Below, in pieces: positions 17,030-26,744 of a DNA stretch of 38,132 nucleotides. This stretch comes from Sphingomonas yabuuchiae (GTDB lineage Bacteria > Pseudomonadota > Alphaproteobacteria > Sphingomonadales > Sphingomonadaceae), in NCBI RefSeq assembly GCF_001477495.1, contig NZ_LDTF01000114.1, positions 1 to 38,132 on the forward strand, in the 5' to 3' direction. Both the position numbers and the translations under genes were made by a program. Numbering within the stretch: the first letter of the stretch is position 1; each line of letters begins with the position of its first letter. A model generated the notes under the pieces. That model made no database searches and was not told where the DNA came from. It was given only the letters and a program-made list of their open reading frames with translations.

Positions 17030-18960
17030 CCCCACAGAGCCTCCCGCCGTCGTTGCTGCCACGCCTTGAACCACCGCCCGGCGAGCGCCAGCACCCCGCC
17101 CAGCGCGATCAGCGCGCCGCCAAGCCAGATCAAGGTCACGAACGGCTTCCACCACAGCCGCAACTGCCAGCGCCCGGTCGCGGCATCCTGCTGCCCCAGC
17201 ACGGTATAGAGCTGCCCGTCCCAGCGGGTCGCGATGGCACTCTCGCTGGTCGTGGTCGGCGGATCGGTGAAGAACCGCTGCTGCGGACGCAGCGTGGCGC
17301 CGTCGCCTTCGCGCGTCGCGGTCAGCCGCGCCTCCAGCGCCGACCAATTGGCGCCAACATTGGGATAGATGCGGTTCAGCTCCACCCGCCATGGGCCAAC
17401 GATGGTCGCCTGCCCCGGATAGAGCGCGACCAGCCGCTCGGCGGTGAAGGCACTGTCACACGCCATGCCTACCATGCTGACGCCCAGCCCGACATGCGCC
17501 ACGACCATCCCCCAGATCGGCAGGGGCGTGCGCCGCCAGTTGCGCCGGGTGACCGGCAACACGCTGGCGACGATCAGCCCCACGCCGAAAGACAGGCCGA
17601 GCAGCGACAATACGCCCATGCCCCCGGTCAGGGTCAGCATCAGCGCAAAGGTCCCCGCCGCCGCGACCATCGGCCACAGCATTCGAATCAGCACCGCCTC
17701 CGCGTCATCGCTCCGCCAGCGCAGGGCTGGCCCGACCGCCATCACTGCGACCAGCGCCAGTGCGATCGGCCCGGCGGCGGCGTGGAAGAAGGGCGGGCCA
17801 ACCGACAGCCGCACGCCGAACCCGGCCGCGACCAGCGGATAGAGCGTGCCGATCAGCACGATGCCCAGGATGACCGACAGCAGCAGATTGTTGACGACCA
17901 GCCCCCCCTCACGGCTGACGAACGCGAAGCTCCGCCCTGCCCGCACCTGCCCGATCCGCGCGCCGAACAGCGCCAGCGCGCCGCCGATATAGATGCCGAG
18001 CAGCGCCAAGATGAACGCCCCGCGCCGGGGATCGACGGCAAAGGCATGGACGCTGGTCAATATGCCCGACCGCACCAGGAAGGTGCCGATCATCGACATT
18101 GAAAAGGCGACGACCGCCAGCATGACGGTCCAGGCGCGCAAGCCATCCCGCGCCGCCAGCACATTGACCGAATGGAGCAGCGCGGTCGCCGCCAGCCACG
18201 GCATCAGCGAGGCATTCTCGACCGGGTCCCAAAACCACCAGCCGCCCCAGCCCAACTCATAATAGGCCCAATAGGAACCCGCCGTGATGCCGATGGTCAG
18301 CAGCACCCAGGCGCCCAGCACCCAGGGCCGCATCGCACGGGCAAAGGCCGGGCCGACCTGCCCCGTCACCAGCGCACCGACCGCAAAGGAAAAGGCGACC
18401 GACAGCCCGACATAGCCCGCGTACAGCGTCGGCGGGTGGAAGGCGAGGCCGGGGTCCTGCAAGAGCGGATTCAGCCCCTGCCCCTCGATCGGCGCGGGGT
18501 TCAGTCGCGCGAAGGGGTTGGAGGCGAACAGCAGGAAGGCATAGAAGCCCAGCGCGATCGCACCCTGGGCGGCCAGCGTCGCGACATGGGTCGCCCGGTC
18601 GAGCGTCTGCTCCTTCCACGTGACCAGCGCGCCGCCCGCGCCCAGGATCGTGACCCAGAGCAGCATCGAGCCTTCGTGATTGCCCCAGGCTCCGGCGAAT
18701 TTGTAGATCCAGGGCTTGGCCGAATGGCTGTTCTCGGCGACCAGCTTGACCGATAGATCGGTGTTCAGGAACACCGCGATCAGCGCCGCCATGGCGATCG
18801 CGACGAGTGATCCCTGTACGATGGCGACGGGGCCGATCGCCGCCATCGCCTGCTCGCCCGCCGCATCCTTGCGCCGCAGGGCCAATATGCCGAGCAACAG
18901 TTGCAACCCCGCCAGCATCGCGGCGAACCAGAGCGCGGCCAGACCGCTTTCCGCGATCAC
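17026..18960 (-). CDS. ccmF: Heme lyase subunit CcmF
   Basis: Large polytopic membrane protein (644 residues) that attaches heme from CcmE to apocytochrome c. The heme-handling tryptophan-rich WWD motif is WGGWWFWDP at 238-246; GNHEGSMLLW, GLNPLLQDPGLAFHPPTLY and the periplasmic C-terminal domain are also typical. Length is standard for CcmF. Its ATG overlaps the ccmE stop by 4 nt. Confidence 0.97.
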   Translation of the reverse strand: MIAESGLAALWFAAMLAGLQLLLGILALRRKDAAGEQAMAAIGPVAIVQGSLVAIAMAALIAVFLNTDLSVKLVAENSHSAKPWIYKFAGAWGNHEGSMLLWVTILGAGGALVTWKEQTLDRATHVATLAAQGAIALGFYAFLLFASNPFARLNPAPIEGQGLNPLLQDPGLAFHPPTLYAGYVGLSVAFSFAVGALVTGQVGPAFARAMRPWVLGAWVLLTIGITAGSYWAYYELGWGGWWFWDPVENASLMPWLAATALLHSVNVLAARDGLRAWTVMLAVVAFSMSMIGTFLVRSGILTSVHAFAVDPRRGAFILALLGIYIGGALALFGARIGQVRAGRSFAFVSREGGLVVNNLLLSVILGIVLIGTLYPLVAAGFGVRLSVGPPFFHAAAGPIALALVAVMAVGPALRWRSDDAEAVLIRMLWPMVAAAGTFALMLTLTGGMGVLSLLGLSFGVGLIVASVLPVTRRNWRRTPLPIWGMVVAHVGLGVSMVGMACDSAFTAERLVALYPGQATIVGPWRVELNRIYPNVGANWSALEARLTATREGDGATLRPQQRFFTDPPTTTSESAIATRWDGQLYTVLGQQDAATGRWQLRLWWKPFVTLIWLGGALIALGGVLALAGRWFKAWQQRRREALWG

Positions 18961-19391
18961 GGCTCCAGGCTCCGGCTCTCGTGCATATTGCCCGCCATTT
19001 CAGGCGGCATATATTTCTCGTCATGCTTGGCGAGCAGATTGGTCGCGACGAAGCGGCCATCGGGCTGGAACTGTCCCTCGGCCACCACGCCCGATTTCTC
19101 GCGGAACAGGTCGGGCGTGATGCCAGCAAAGGTGACGGGCGTCGTCGCCTTGCCGTCGGTCACGATAAAGCGCACCGTCACGCCGTCGGGCGCACGGTGG
19201 ACCGATCCCGCCTGGACCATTCCGCCGAGCCGCACCGCCTTGCCCAGCGGCAGGCCCTGCGCTTTCGCATCGGAGGGGGTGTAGAAGAACGCCGCCTGAT
19301 CCTTCATCGCTGACATGGCGAGCAGGACCGCCGCGACGATCGCGGCCAGCGCCAGCAGCGCCAGCGTGAGACGTTGGGATTTGGGCGTCAT
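18957..19391 (-). CDS. ccmE: Heme chaperone CcmE
   Basis: Carries heme in the periplasm through a covalent His link. The 144-residue protein has an N-terminal membrane anchor (residues 8-26), an OB-fold and the HxxxY motif HDEKY with heme-binding H123 and Y127. Overlaps ccmD and ccmF by 4 nt on either side. Confidence 0.97.
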   Translation of the reverse strand: MTPKSQRLTLALLALAAIVAAVLLAMSAMKDQAAFFYTPSDAKAQGLPLGKAVRLGGMVQAGSVHRAPDGVTVRFIVTDGKATTPVTFAGITPDLFREKSGVVAEGQFQPDGRFVATNLLAKHDEKYMPPEMAGNMHESRSLEP

Positions 19392-19492
19392 TTCTCGGCG
19401 CGCTTCATCGCCAGATAGCTGATCAGGGTCAAAGCGCCCGCGCCCCCCAGCATGACCGCATAGGCCGCCGCTACGAACGCCATCTGGTTCAT
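19388..19492 (-). CDS. ccmD: Heme exporter protein CcmD
   Basis: A 34-residue single-pass membrane peptide (MNQMAFVAAAYAVMLGGAGA, then a short basic end KRAEK). CcmD helps release holo-CcmE from CcmABC. Too short for automatic calls, but its start and stop overlap ccmC and ccmE by 4 nt each, exactly as the rest of the operon does, which supports it strongly. Confidence 0.9.
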   Translation of the reverse strand: MNQMAFVAAAYAVMLGGAGALTLISYLAMKRAEK

Positions 19493-20214
19493 GCGCGCGC
19501 CATCCGCCGCATCCGCGCCTCGGCCTTGGCCTTGGCGAGCAGGGTGCGCATCCGCATCAGCACGATGGCCGCGAAGAGGAAGGTGAAGCCGCCCAGCGCG
19601 ATCGGCAGCGGCCAGAGCAGCGACTTGTCGATGCTGGAGCCGGTCAGCCCGATCGACTGGCCCTGATGCAGCGTGTTCCACCAGACGACCGAGTAGCGGA
19701 TGACCGGAAGCAACGCCGTGCCAGCCAGCCCGTACAGCGCCGGGATCCGCCCGTCTCCGCCGCGATCCGCATCGGCGCGGGCGAGCGCGATATAGCCCAG
19801 ATAGACGAACAGCAGCAGCAGCATCGAGGTCAGCCGCCCGTCCCATTGCCACCACGTCCCCCAGGTCGGCCGCCCCCAGATCGATCCGGTTGCTAGGCAA
19901 AGTGCCGTGAAGACCGCCCCCGGCCAGGCAATGGCGCGGCCTGCAACCTGCGCCAGCGGGTGCCGCCAGACGATCAGCGACAGGCTGGCGATGGCGATCC
20001 CGCTCCATCCCCCCATGCCCAGCCAGGCGGCGGGGACATGGATGTAGAGGATACGCACCGTCTCGCCCTGAAGGTAATCCGGCGGCGTCCGGGTCAGTCC
20101 CGCCCAGACCGCGACCGCGATCAGCACGATGCCGAGCCCCAGAAAAATCCCGGTCAGCGGACGGGCGATCTTCAGGAAACGCGCAGGGTTGGCAAGGATG
20201 TGCAGAGTGGCCAC
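19489..20214 (-). CDS. ccmC: Heme exporter membrane subunit CcmC
   Basis: Six-helix membrane protein that loads heme onto CcmE. The WWD motif is WGTWWQWD (118-125). The two axial histidines fall at H59 (IHVPAAW) and H183 (TLHQG), one off the E. coli positions 60 and 184. That fit supports the GTG start at 20214 (241 residues); no ATG lies nearby, and the frame open to 20364 crosses repeat DNA. First gene of this ccm cluster: ccmA and ccmB are not upstream, where a repeat and a divergent TonB receptor gene follow instead. Confidence 0.94.
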   Translation of the reverse strand: MATLHILANPARFLKIARPLTGIFLGLGIVLIAVAVWAGLTRTPPDYLQGETVRILYIHVPAAWLGMGGWSGIAIASLSLIVWRHPLAQVAGRAIAWPGAVFTALCLATGSIWGRPTWGTWWQWDGRLTSMLLLLFVYLGYIALARADADRGGDGRIPALYGLAGTALLPVIRYSVVWWNTLHQGQSIGLTGSSIDKSLLWPLPIALGGFTFLFAAIVLMRMRTLLAKAKAEARMRRMARA

Positions 20215-20283
20215 GATGACAGGACTGTAAGGCGGTTTTTCGGGCGCGTCATCCGTGTTTGAGGCCCACCTGCCCCTCTTCTT

Positions 20284-20391
20284 AAGCCCCCCCGCAGGCG
20301 GGAGGGGTTTGGGGAGGGCACGGTGTCTCATAGAGACCATCGCTTGTGGCCTGCCCTCCCCCATCCCCTCCCGTTTACGGGAGGGGCGTGA
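20284..20391. repeat. Compound intergenic inverted repeat (copy 2 of the CCCCTCCCGC family)
   Basis: Two opposite hairpins (CCCGCAGGCGGGAGGGG near 20291-20307 and CCCCTCCCGTTTACGGGAGGGG near 20366-20387). The right half is nearly identical to 1124-1171. It lies in the ccmC-TonB receptor divergent gap (20215-20481), which holds no visible gene. Confidence 0.8.
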
Positions 20392-20481
20392 GATCCATTA
20401 AAGGCGGGACCTCTTAAAGCTCTGATTCGTCTTCCCATCATGACATCCCTATCAGGGGAGCAAAGGGGACCCCCAAACACC

Positions 20482-22545
20482 ATGCCCGCACTCCACCGCC
20501 TGCCATTGCTCGCTCTCGTTATCGCGCCCGCCCCCCTCTCCGCCCAGACCACCGAACCCGAAACCATCATCGTCACCGGACGAGGCCTGGCCGACCAGCC
20601 GGGCGACCGGGCGCTGGACGTGGTGACAATCGACCGCGATCGGATCACGCAAAATGCCTCGCAGCGGCTGGAAAATGTCCTCGCTGACGTAGCCGGACTC
20701 CAGCAGTTTCGCCGATCGGACAGCCGCTCGGCGCATCCGACCTCTCAGGGAATCACGTTGCGCGGGCTGGGCGGCAATGCATCCAGTCGCGCGCTGCTGG
20801 TACTGGACGGCGTGCCGCAGGCCGATCCGTTCGGTGGCTGGGTGGTGTTTCCCGCCTATGCGACCGGGCGGCTGGGGCGCATCCGGGTGACGCGCGGCGG
20901 CGGATCGGGTTTCTGGGGGCCGGGTGCGCTGGCGGGCACGATCGAGATGGACAGTGCCACGCCCGACCAGCTGTCGCCGCTGGACATGGCCCTTTCCTAT
21001 GGCAGCCGTGATTCGGTCGATGCGCAAGGGGCGGCATCGCTGGTACGGGATGGCGGGTTCCTGACGGTGTCCGGCGCCTATGCGCGCGGCGAGGGATTCA
21101 CGCCCATCGTCGAGGGCCAGCGAGGCCCCGCCGACCGGCCCGCGCCTTACGAACAATATTCGGGCGCGGCGCGCGGGGTCGTCGGGATCGCACCCGCCAC
21201 CGAGTTGCAGATGACACTCGCCGCCTTTCACGACTCGCGCGACCGGGGGACCGACTTCACCGACAATCGTTCGGACGGTGCGGACGCGAGCGTCCGGCTG
21301 GTCGGGCGGGGGCGCTGGGGCTGGTCGACGCTGGCCTATGTCCAGACGCGGCAATTCGCCTCGCGCTATGCCAGCGTGAATGCGGCGCGGACGGCGGCGA
21401 CCCTGACGCTCGACCAGTATAATGTCCCCGCCACGGGCCTTGGCGGGCGGATCGAGGTGTCGCCGCCGCTCGGCGATACGGTCAAGCTGCGGCTGGGTGG
21501 TGATATCCGCGACACCAGCGGGGGGACGCAGGAGCTCTACACCTATGTCGCGGGACTTCCGACCCGGCGGCGCGAAGCGGGCGGCGCGACACGCACCATG
21601 GGGCTGTTCGCCGACGGCAGTGTCGAGGCGGGCGCGCTGACCGTCACCGCCGCCGCGCGGGTGGATGACTGGCGCATCCGCAACGGTCGGCTGGACGAGG
21701 GCGTGCTGGCGACCGGCGCGGTGCTGACCGACACCGATTTTCCGAAGCGCTCCGGCCAGGAATTTACCGGGCGGCTGGGCGCGGCGCTGCGGCTCGCGCA
21801 GCCGCTGACCCTGCGTGGGGCGGCCTATCGCGGGTGGCGGCTGCCGACGCTCAACGAACTCTACCGGCCGTTCCGCGCGGGGGCCGATGCGACCGCCGCC
21901 AATGCCGCGCTGAACCCCGAGCATGTCGAGGGGGTGGAGGGCGGGTTCGACCTGACCCCGGCGACGGGGGTTCGTCTGTCGGGTACCTATTTCTTCAACC
22001 GGCTGACCGAGGCCATCGCCAATGTGACGCTGGGGCGTGGGCCGGGGACGTTCCCCGGCGTCGGCTTCGTCGCGGCGAACGGCGTGTACCGGATGCGGCA
22101 GAATCTCGATGCGATCCGATCCCGGGGGTTCGAGCTGGAAGCCAATGCCGCCGCCGGGCCGTTCAGCGCCCGCGCGTCCTGGTCGCATGTCGATGCGCGG
22201 GTGGAGGCGTCGGGCAATGCCGCGCCGCTCGACGGCCTGCGCCCGGCCCAGACACCGCGCGACCAGTTTTCGGGGACCTTGGCGGTGGAGCGGCATGGGG
22301 CGGTGTTGAGCGGAACACTGCGCCATGTCGGGCGACAATATGAGGACGACCAGAATATCCGCTCGCTTTCGCCCGCGACGACGCTGGATGCCTATGCGGC
22401 GCTGCCGATGGTGCGCGGCTGGCTGATCGAGGCGCGGGCGGAGAATCTCGCCGATATGCGGGTCGAGGCGGCGTATAGCGGTGCGGGGCTGATCGAGAGG
22501 GCGACGCCGCGAACGCTCTGGATCGGGGTGCGGACGCGGTTGTAA
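20482..22545 (+). CDS. TonB-dependent outer-membrane receptor
   Basis: A 687-residue receptor: signal peptide (MPALHRLPLLALVIAPAPLS), TonB box region ETIIVTGRG, a plug domain (RLENVLADVAGLQQF, ITLRGLGGNASSRALLVLDGVPQADPFGGW, IRVTRGGGSGFWGPGALAGTI), then a 22-strand-type barrel ending in an outer-membrane signature (RTLWIGVRTRL, terminal Leu rather than the usual Phe). The ATG at 20482 begins the signal peptide. The size is that of siderophore/cobalamin-class receptors, but no substrate can be assigned: no riboswitch or synthetase genes are seen nearby. It ends 7 nt from the convergent MaoC gene. Confidence 0.93.
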   Translation: MPALHRLPLLALVIAPAPLSAQTTEPETIIVTGRGLADQPGDRALDVVTIDRDRITQNASQRLENVLADVAGLQQFRRSDSRSAHPTSQGITLRGLGGNASSRALLVLDGVPQADPFGGWVVFPAYATGRLGRIRVTRGGGSGFWGPGALAGTIEMDSATPDQLSPLDMALSYGSRDSVDAQGAASLVRDGGFLTVSGAYARGEGFTPIVEGQRGPADRPAPYEQYSGAARGVVGIAPATELQMTLAAFHDSRDRGTDFTDNRSDGADASVRLVGRGRWGWSTLAYVQTRQFASRYASVNAARTAATLTLDQYNVPATGLGGRIEVSPPLGDTVKLRLGGDIRDTSGGTQELYTYVAGLPTRRREAGGATRTMGLFADGSVEAGALTVTAAARVDDWRIRNGRLDEGVLATGAVLTDTDFPKRSGQEFTGRLGAALRLAQPLTLRGAAYRGWRLPTLNELYRPFRAGADATAANAALNPEHVEGVEGGFDLTPATGVRLSGTYFFNRLTEAIANVTLGRGPGTFPGVGFVAANGVYRMRQNLDAIRSRGFELEANAAAGPFSARASWSHVDARVEASGNAAPLDGLRPAQTPRDQFSGTLAVERHGAVLSGTLRHVGRQYEDDQNIRSLSPATTLDAYAALPMVRGWLIEARAENLADMRVEAAYSGAGLIERATPRTLWIGVRTRL

Positions 22546-22552
22546 GCGCCTC

Positions 22553-23002
22553 CTAGCCCCGCTTTTTCACCAAAGCCGTCCTCAAGCACCGGCACACCAC
22601 CTCGTTCCGCTGGTTCAGCGCCTCGTGCCGGAACGTCACCAAGCCCGCCCCAGGCCGCGACTTGCTTTCACGGAGCGCGGTGACTTCGCTCGTCGCGCGC
22701 AGCGTATCGCCCAGGAAGACCGGCGCGGGCATGACCAATTCGTCATAACCGAGGTTCGCCACCAGCGTCCCCAGCGTCGTCTCCCCCACCGACAGCCCGA
22801 CCATCAGCGAGAAGGTGAAAGTGCCGTTGACGAGGATCTGGCCGAACTCGCTCGCCCTGGCCGCCTCCGCATCGATGTGCAGCGGTTGCGGATTGTGGGT
22901 CATGGTCGAGAACAGAAGATTGTCCGTCTCGGTCACGGTGCGGCGGATGGGGTGTTCGATCCGGTCGCCGATCGTCCAGTCGTCGAAGAAGCGCCCGCTC
23001 AT
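22553..23002 (-). CDS. MaoC-family enoyl-CoA hydratase
   Basis: A single hot-dog-fold hydratase of 149 residues. The family motif GDxNPLH appears as THNPQPLH (residues 35-42), with the His kept and the usual Asp position altered, as in the mesaconyl/itaconyl-CoA hydratase-like branch. Its ATG overlaps the stop of the carboxylase alpha subunit (ATGA at 22999-23002). In Mycobacterium tuberculosis a MaoC protein (Rv2499c) sits with the carboxylase and acyl-CoA dehydrogenase genes of leucine catabolism. By analogy this one may hydrate 3-methylglutaconyl-CoA or a related enoyl-CoA in place of a crotonase-type LiuC, which is absent. That role is inferred. Confidence 0.85.
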   Translation of the reverse strand: MSGRFFDDWTIGDRIEHPIRRTVTETDNLLFSTMTHNPQPLHIDAEAARASEFGQILVNGTFTFSLMVGLSVGETTLGTLVANLGYDELVMPAPVFLGDTLRATSEVTALRESKSRPGAGLVTFRHEALNQRNEVVCRCLRTALVKKRG

Positions 23003-24852
23003 GCCGCATCCTCCGCGACGATGCGGACCAGCGCGATCCCTTCCGCCACCTGCCCGCCGGTCTCGGCCTTCAGGTCGGTGACCACGCCGTCGAAGGGCGC
23101 GGTCAGGACATGCTCCATCTTCATCGCCTCCATCGTGACGAGCGGCTGGCCGGTGCTGACCGCCTGTCCCTCGGTCACGGCGACCGCGATGATCCGGCCG
23201 GGCATGGGCGACAGGATCGCGCCATCCCCCGCCCCGCCCGCCGCCAGCCCATCGGCGCGCCAGCGGGTGAAGGACCAGCTCTGCCCGCCCTCCGAGATCA
23301 GCACTTCGTCCGTAGGGGCCAAGGGCACCTCCCCGGCCTCGCTGAAATCGACGGTGATCGGCCGCCCATCGAGCAGGAAGCGCGCGCTCCGCCGGGGCGC
23401 GGCGTTGAGGCGGAAGCCCGACAATCCGTCCTGCCCGATCAGCGCGGCGGCGGCTTCGGCCAACGCCTCTTCCGACGGCTCGGTCGGCGGCATCAGCGCC
23501 TCGCCCTCGCGCGCGATCAGGCCGGTATCGACTTGGCCGCTGGCAAAATCGGGATGGTCGAGCGCCTGCACCAGGAACCCGGCATTGGTGCGCACCGGCC
23601 AGATCACCGCCTCGTCCAGCGCATCGGCCAGTGCCTCGCGCGCCGCGTCGCGGGTGTCGCCATGGGCGATGACCTTGGCGATCATCGGATCGTACCAGGG
23701 GGTGATCTCCGCGCCTTCCTCGACCCCGGTGTCGATGCGGATCGCGGGATCGTCGCCGAGGTCGAACACCTCCAGCGTGCCGATGGCGGGCAGGAAGCCC
23801 TTGGCCGGGTCCTCCGCATAGAGCCGCGCCTCGATCGCATGGCCGTGAATGGCCAGGTCGCCCTGCGCTATCGGCAAGGACTCGCCCGCCGCGACACGCA
23901 GCTGCCACTCGACCAGATCGACGCCGGTGATCGCCTCGGTGACGGGATGCTCGACCTGAAGGCGGGTGTTCATCTCCATGAACCAGACCCGGTCGGCGCG
24001 CAGCCCTTCCGAGGCGTCGGCGATGAACTCGATAGTCCCTGCGCCGACATAGTCCACCGCCTGAGCGGCGCGGACGGCGGCTCCGCAAACGGCCTCGCGG
24101 GTAGCCGCGTCCATGCCCGGCGCGGGGGCTTCCTCGATCACCTTCTGGTGGCGGCGTTGCAGCGAACAGTCGCGCTCGAACAGATGGACGACCTGTCCAT
24201 GGCGGTCGCCGAACACCTGCACCTCGATATGGCGGGGCGAGAGGATATATTTCTCGATCAGCACCCGGTCGTCGCCGAACGAGGCCGCCGCCTCGCGACG
24301 GCAGGAGGCAAGCGCTTCCGAGAAAGCGGCGGGGTCGTCGACCCGGCGCATCCCCTTGCCGCCGCCGCCCGCGACCGCCTTGATGAGCACGGGATAGCCG
24401 ACCGCCTCGGCCTCGGCGGCGAGGCGGTCCGGATCCTGGTCCTCGCCCAGATAGCCGGGGGTGACGGGCACACCGGCGGCGATCATCCGCGCCTTGGCGG
24501 CATCCTTAAGGCCCATGGCGCGGATGCTGTCGGGGTTCGGCCCGACCCAGACCAGCCCGGCGGCGATCACGCTTTCGGCGAACTCGGCATTTTCGGACAG
24601 AAAGCCATAGCCCGGATGGATCGCCTCCGCCCCGCTCTCGCGTGCGGCGGCGAGGATGCGGGCGGCATCCAGATAACTTTCGCGCGCCGGGGCCGGGCCG
24701 ATCAGGATGGCCTCATCCGCAAGTCGCACATGCAGCGCCTGCGCATCGGCTTCGGAATAGACCGCGATCGTGCGCAGGCCCATCTCCCGCGCGGTGCGGA
24801 TGATGCGGCAGGCAATCTCGCCGCGATTGGCGATGAGGAGGCTCTTCATCAT
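22999..24852 (-). CDS. liuD: Methylcrotonyl-CoA carboxylase alpha subunit (biotin carboxylase plus biotin carrier)
   Basis: ATP-dependent carboxylation of biotin for conversion of 3-methylcrotonyl-CoA to 3-methylglutaconyl-CoA in leucine breakdown. The 617-residue protein has the biotin carboxylase N-domain ([15 protein letters not shown]), the ATP-grasp glycine loop ([12 protein letters not shown]), [16 protein letters not shown], and a C-terminal biotinyl domain with EAMKMEH (biotin Lys 578). Assignment to methylcrotonyl rather than propionyl or geranyl substrate rests on the neighbouring isovaleryl-CoA dehydrogenase gene. The start overlaps the barstar-family gene stop (ATGA) and the stop overlaps the MaoC start. 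Confidence 0.93.
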   Translation of the reverse strand: MMKSLLIANRGEIACRIIRTAREMGLRTIAVYSEADAQALHVRLADEAILIGPAPARESYLDAARILAAARESGAEAIHPGYGFLSENAEFAESVIAAGLVWVGPNPDSIRAMGLKDAAKARMIAAGVPVTPGYLGEDQDPDRLAAEAEAVGYPVLIKAVAGGGGKGMRRVDDPAAFSEALASCRREAAASFGDDRVLIEKYILSPRHIEVQVFGDRHGQVVHLFERDCSLQRRHQKVIEEAPAPGMDAATREAVCGAAVRAAQAVDYVGAGTIEFIADASEGLRADRVWFMEMNTRLQVEHPVTEAITGVDLVEWQLRVAAGESLPIAQGDLAIHGHAIEARLYAEDPAKGFLPAIGTLEVFDLGDDPAIRIDTGVEEGAEITPWYDPMIAKVIAHGDTRDAAREALADALDEAVIWPVRTNAGFLVQALDHPDFASGQVDTGLIAREGEALMPPTEPSEEALAEAAAALIGQDGLSGFRLNAAPRRSARFLLDGRPITVDFSEAGEVPLAPTDEVLISEGGQSWSFTRWRADGLAAGGAGDGAILSPMPGRIIAVAVTEGQAVSTGQPLVTMEAMKMEHVLTAPFDGVVTDLKAETGGQVAEGIALVRIVAEDAA

Positions 24853-25130
24853 CAGGATTCCAGCTTCAACGTGATGGCACCCGGTCGTTCGGCGATGGCG
24901 TCAAATATCACGGTCAGGATGCGATCGAACCGCTCGCCGATCACCTTGCGCGCCGCCGCCGCATTGGTAAGGGTCAGCGCGATCGGCGGCTCGACAACCG
25001 CGATCAGCAGGTCGAACAAGGCGTCGAGATTGCCGCCATACCATTCGACGCCCGAGGCTTCGCGGATACGGGCATGGAAATCGGCCTCGTCCGTGAGGGT
25101 CGCGCCGTCGATGGTCAGGTCCATCGCCAT
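24852..25130 (-). CDS. Barstar-family (RNase inhibitor-like) protein inside the leucine operon
   Basis: A 92-residue protein with the barstar fold signature: WYGGNLDALFDLL aligns with YGENLDALWD of Bacillus barstar, keeping the Tyr, Asn and both Asp residues that contact barnase; the Trp is Phe here. The C-terminal ITLKLES matches the last strand. It is coupled on both sides: its ATG overlaps the stop of the carboxylase beta gene (TAATG at 25132-25128) and its stop overlaps the start of the alpha gene (ATGA). No barnase-like RNase is visible in the window. Its role in an operon of carbon metabolism is unknown; it could be an orphan inhibitor or a repurposed protein-binding module. Confidence 0.88.
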   Translation of the reverse strand: MAMDLTIDGATLTDEADFHARIREASGVEWYGGNLDALFDLLIAVVEPPIALTLTNAAAARKVIGERFDRILTVIFDAIAERPGAITLKLES

Positions 25131-26728
25131 TACATGCGGAACACCCCGAAGCGGGGTGCCTCCGCGATGGGAGCGTTCAGACAAGCATCCAGCGCCAAGC
25201 CCAGCACATCCCTTGTCTGCGCCGGATCGACGATACCGTCATCCCACAGTCGTGCGGTCGCGTACCAAGGGTTGCCCTCGTCCTCGTAACGCTGGCGGAT
25301 GGGGGCCTTGAACGCCTCCGCCTCGTCCGGCGTCCAGCTGTCGGCGTCACGGTGCACGGTCGCCAGCACGCTCGCCGCCTGTTCGCCGCCCATCACGCTG
25401 ATCCGCGCATTGGGCCAGGTGAACAGGAAGCGAGGGCCATAGGCGCGCCCGCACATGCCGTAATTGCCCGCGCCGAAGCTGCCGCCGATCAGCACGGTGA
25501 CCTTGGGCACCTGCGCCGTCGCCACCGCCGTGACCAGCTTGGCACCGTGCTTGGCGATCCCCTCGGCCTCGTAGCGGCCGCCGACCATGAAGCCGGAAAT
25601 ATTCTGGAGGAACAGCAGCGGGATGCGCCGCTGACAGGCCAGTTCGATGAAGTGCGCGCCCTTTTGCGCGCTTTCCGAGAACAGCACGCCGTTATTGGCC
25701 AGGATCGCGACCGGCTTGCCATGGATATGCGCAAAGCCGCAGACCAACGACGCGCCATACAGCGCCTTGAATTCGTGGAAGCGCGATCCGTCGACCAGCC
25801 GGGCGATCACCTCGTGCACGTCATAGGGCGCGCGGACATCCTGCGGGATCAGACCATAGAGTTCCTCGGCCGGATAGAGCGGTTCGTCCGCCTCGGCGAG
25901 GTTCGCGTCGGGCATGGTCTGCGGCGGCAGGGTCTCGACGATATCGCGGACGATCGACAGCGCGTGATCGTCATTTTCGGCGACATGATCGACCACGCCG
26001 GACTTGCGGCCATGCGTGTCCGCGCCGCCCAGTTCCTCGGCCGAGATGACCTCGCCCGTCGCCGCCTTCACCAGCGGCGGCCCGGCGAGGAAGATCGTCC
26101 CCTGCCCGCGCACGATCACCGTCTCGTCCGACATGGCGGGGACGTACGCGCCGCCCGCGGTGCAGCTGCCCATGACGCAGGCGATCTGGGGAATGCCCGC
26201 CGCCGACATCTGCGCCTGGTTGAAGAAGATGCGGCCGAAATGGTCGCGGTCGGGAAACACCTCGGCCTGATGCGGCAGGTTCGCGCCGCCGCTGTCGACC
26301 AGATAGATGCAGGGCAGCCGGTTCTCGAGCGCGATCTCCTGCGCGCGCAGGTGCTTCTTGACGGTCAGCGGGTAATAGGTGCCGCCCTTCACCGTCGCGT
26401 CATTGGCGACGATCATCACCTGGCGGCCCTGAACCCGGCCGATGCCGGCGATCACCCCGGCGCCGGGGACCGCATCGTCGTACAAACCATTGGCCGCCAA
26501 CTGACCGATTTCGAGGAAAGGCGAGCCCGCATCGAGCAACTGCTCCACCCGGTCGCGGGGGAGCAGCTTGCCGCGCGCCATGTGGCGTTCTCGCGAGGCG
26601 TCGCTACCGCCGAGCCCGGCCTTGGCGACATCGACGCGGAGGCGCTCGGCGAGGGCCCGGTTGTGATCGGCGTTGGTGCGGAACGTCGCATCGTCGCGCG
26701 CGATCCGCGTGGGATGAACCGCACCCAT
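25130..26728 (-). CDS. liuB: Methylcrotonyl-CoA carboxylase beta subunit (carboxyltransferase)
   Basis: Transfers the carboxyl group from biotin to 3-methylcrotonyl-CoA. The 532-residue carboxyltransferase has the N-terminal half motif [17 protein letters not shown], the oxyanion glycines [17 protein letters not shown], and the C-terminal half motif [20 protein letters not shown] typical of MCC beta. ATG 26728 is used (GTG at 26731 is an alternative), 16 nt after the dehydrogenase stop. Its stop overlaps the barstar-family start. Confidence 0.95.
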   Translation of the reverse strand: MGAVHPTRIARDDATFRTNADHNRALAERLRVDVAKAGLGGSDASRERHMARGKLLPRDRVEQLLDAGSPFLEIGQLAANGLYDDAVPGAGVIAGIGRVQGRQVMIVANDATVKGGTYYPLTVKKHLRAQEIALENRLPCIYLVDSGGANLPHQAEVFPDRDHFGRIFFNQAQMSAAGIPQIACVMGSCTAGGAYVPAMSDETVIVRGQGTIFLAGPPLVKAATGEVISAEELGGADTHGRKSGVVDHVAENDDHALSIVRDIVETLPPQTMPDANLAEADEPLYPAEELYGLIPQDVRAPYDVHEVIARLVDGSRFHEFKALYGASLVCGFAHIHGKPVAILANNGVLFSESAQKGAHFIELACQRRIPLLFLQNISGFMVGGRYEAEGIAKHGAKLVTAVATAQVPKVTVLIGGSFGAGNYGMCGRAYGPRFLFTWPNARISVMGGEQAASVLATVHRDADSWTPDEAEAFKAPIRQRYEDEGNPWYATARLWDDGIVDPAQTRDVLGLALDACLNAPIAEAPRFGVFRM

Positions 26729-26744
26729 CACTTCACCCCAAGGC

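Noticed and set aside
20215..20364. N-terminal extension of ccmC to the ATG at 20364
   Set aside because: The extension translates repeat DNA, and the GTG at 20214 places the axial histidines at the expected positions.
20215..20481. Cobalamin riboswitch or other metabolite switch ahead of the TonB receptor
   Set aside because: No B12-box-like GCCACTG core or other riboswitch signature; the gap is mostly the dispersed palindrome.
24852..25130. Complete barnase/barstar toxin-antitoxin pair
   Set aside because: Only the barstar-type partner is present; no RNase-fold ORF or secreted toxin lies next to it, and both neighbours are carboxylase subunits.
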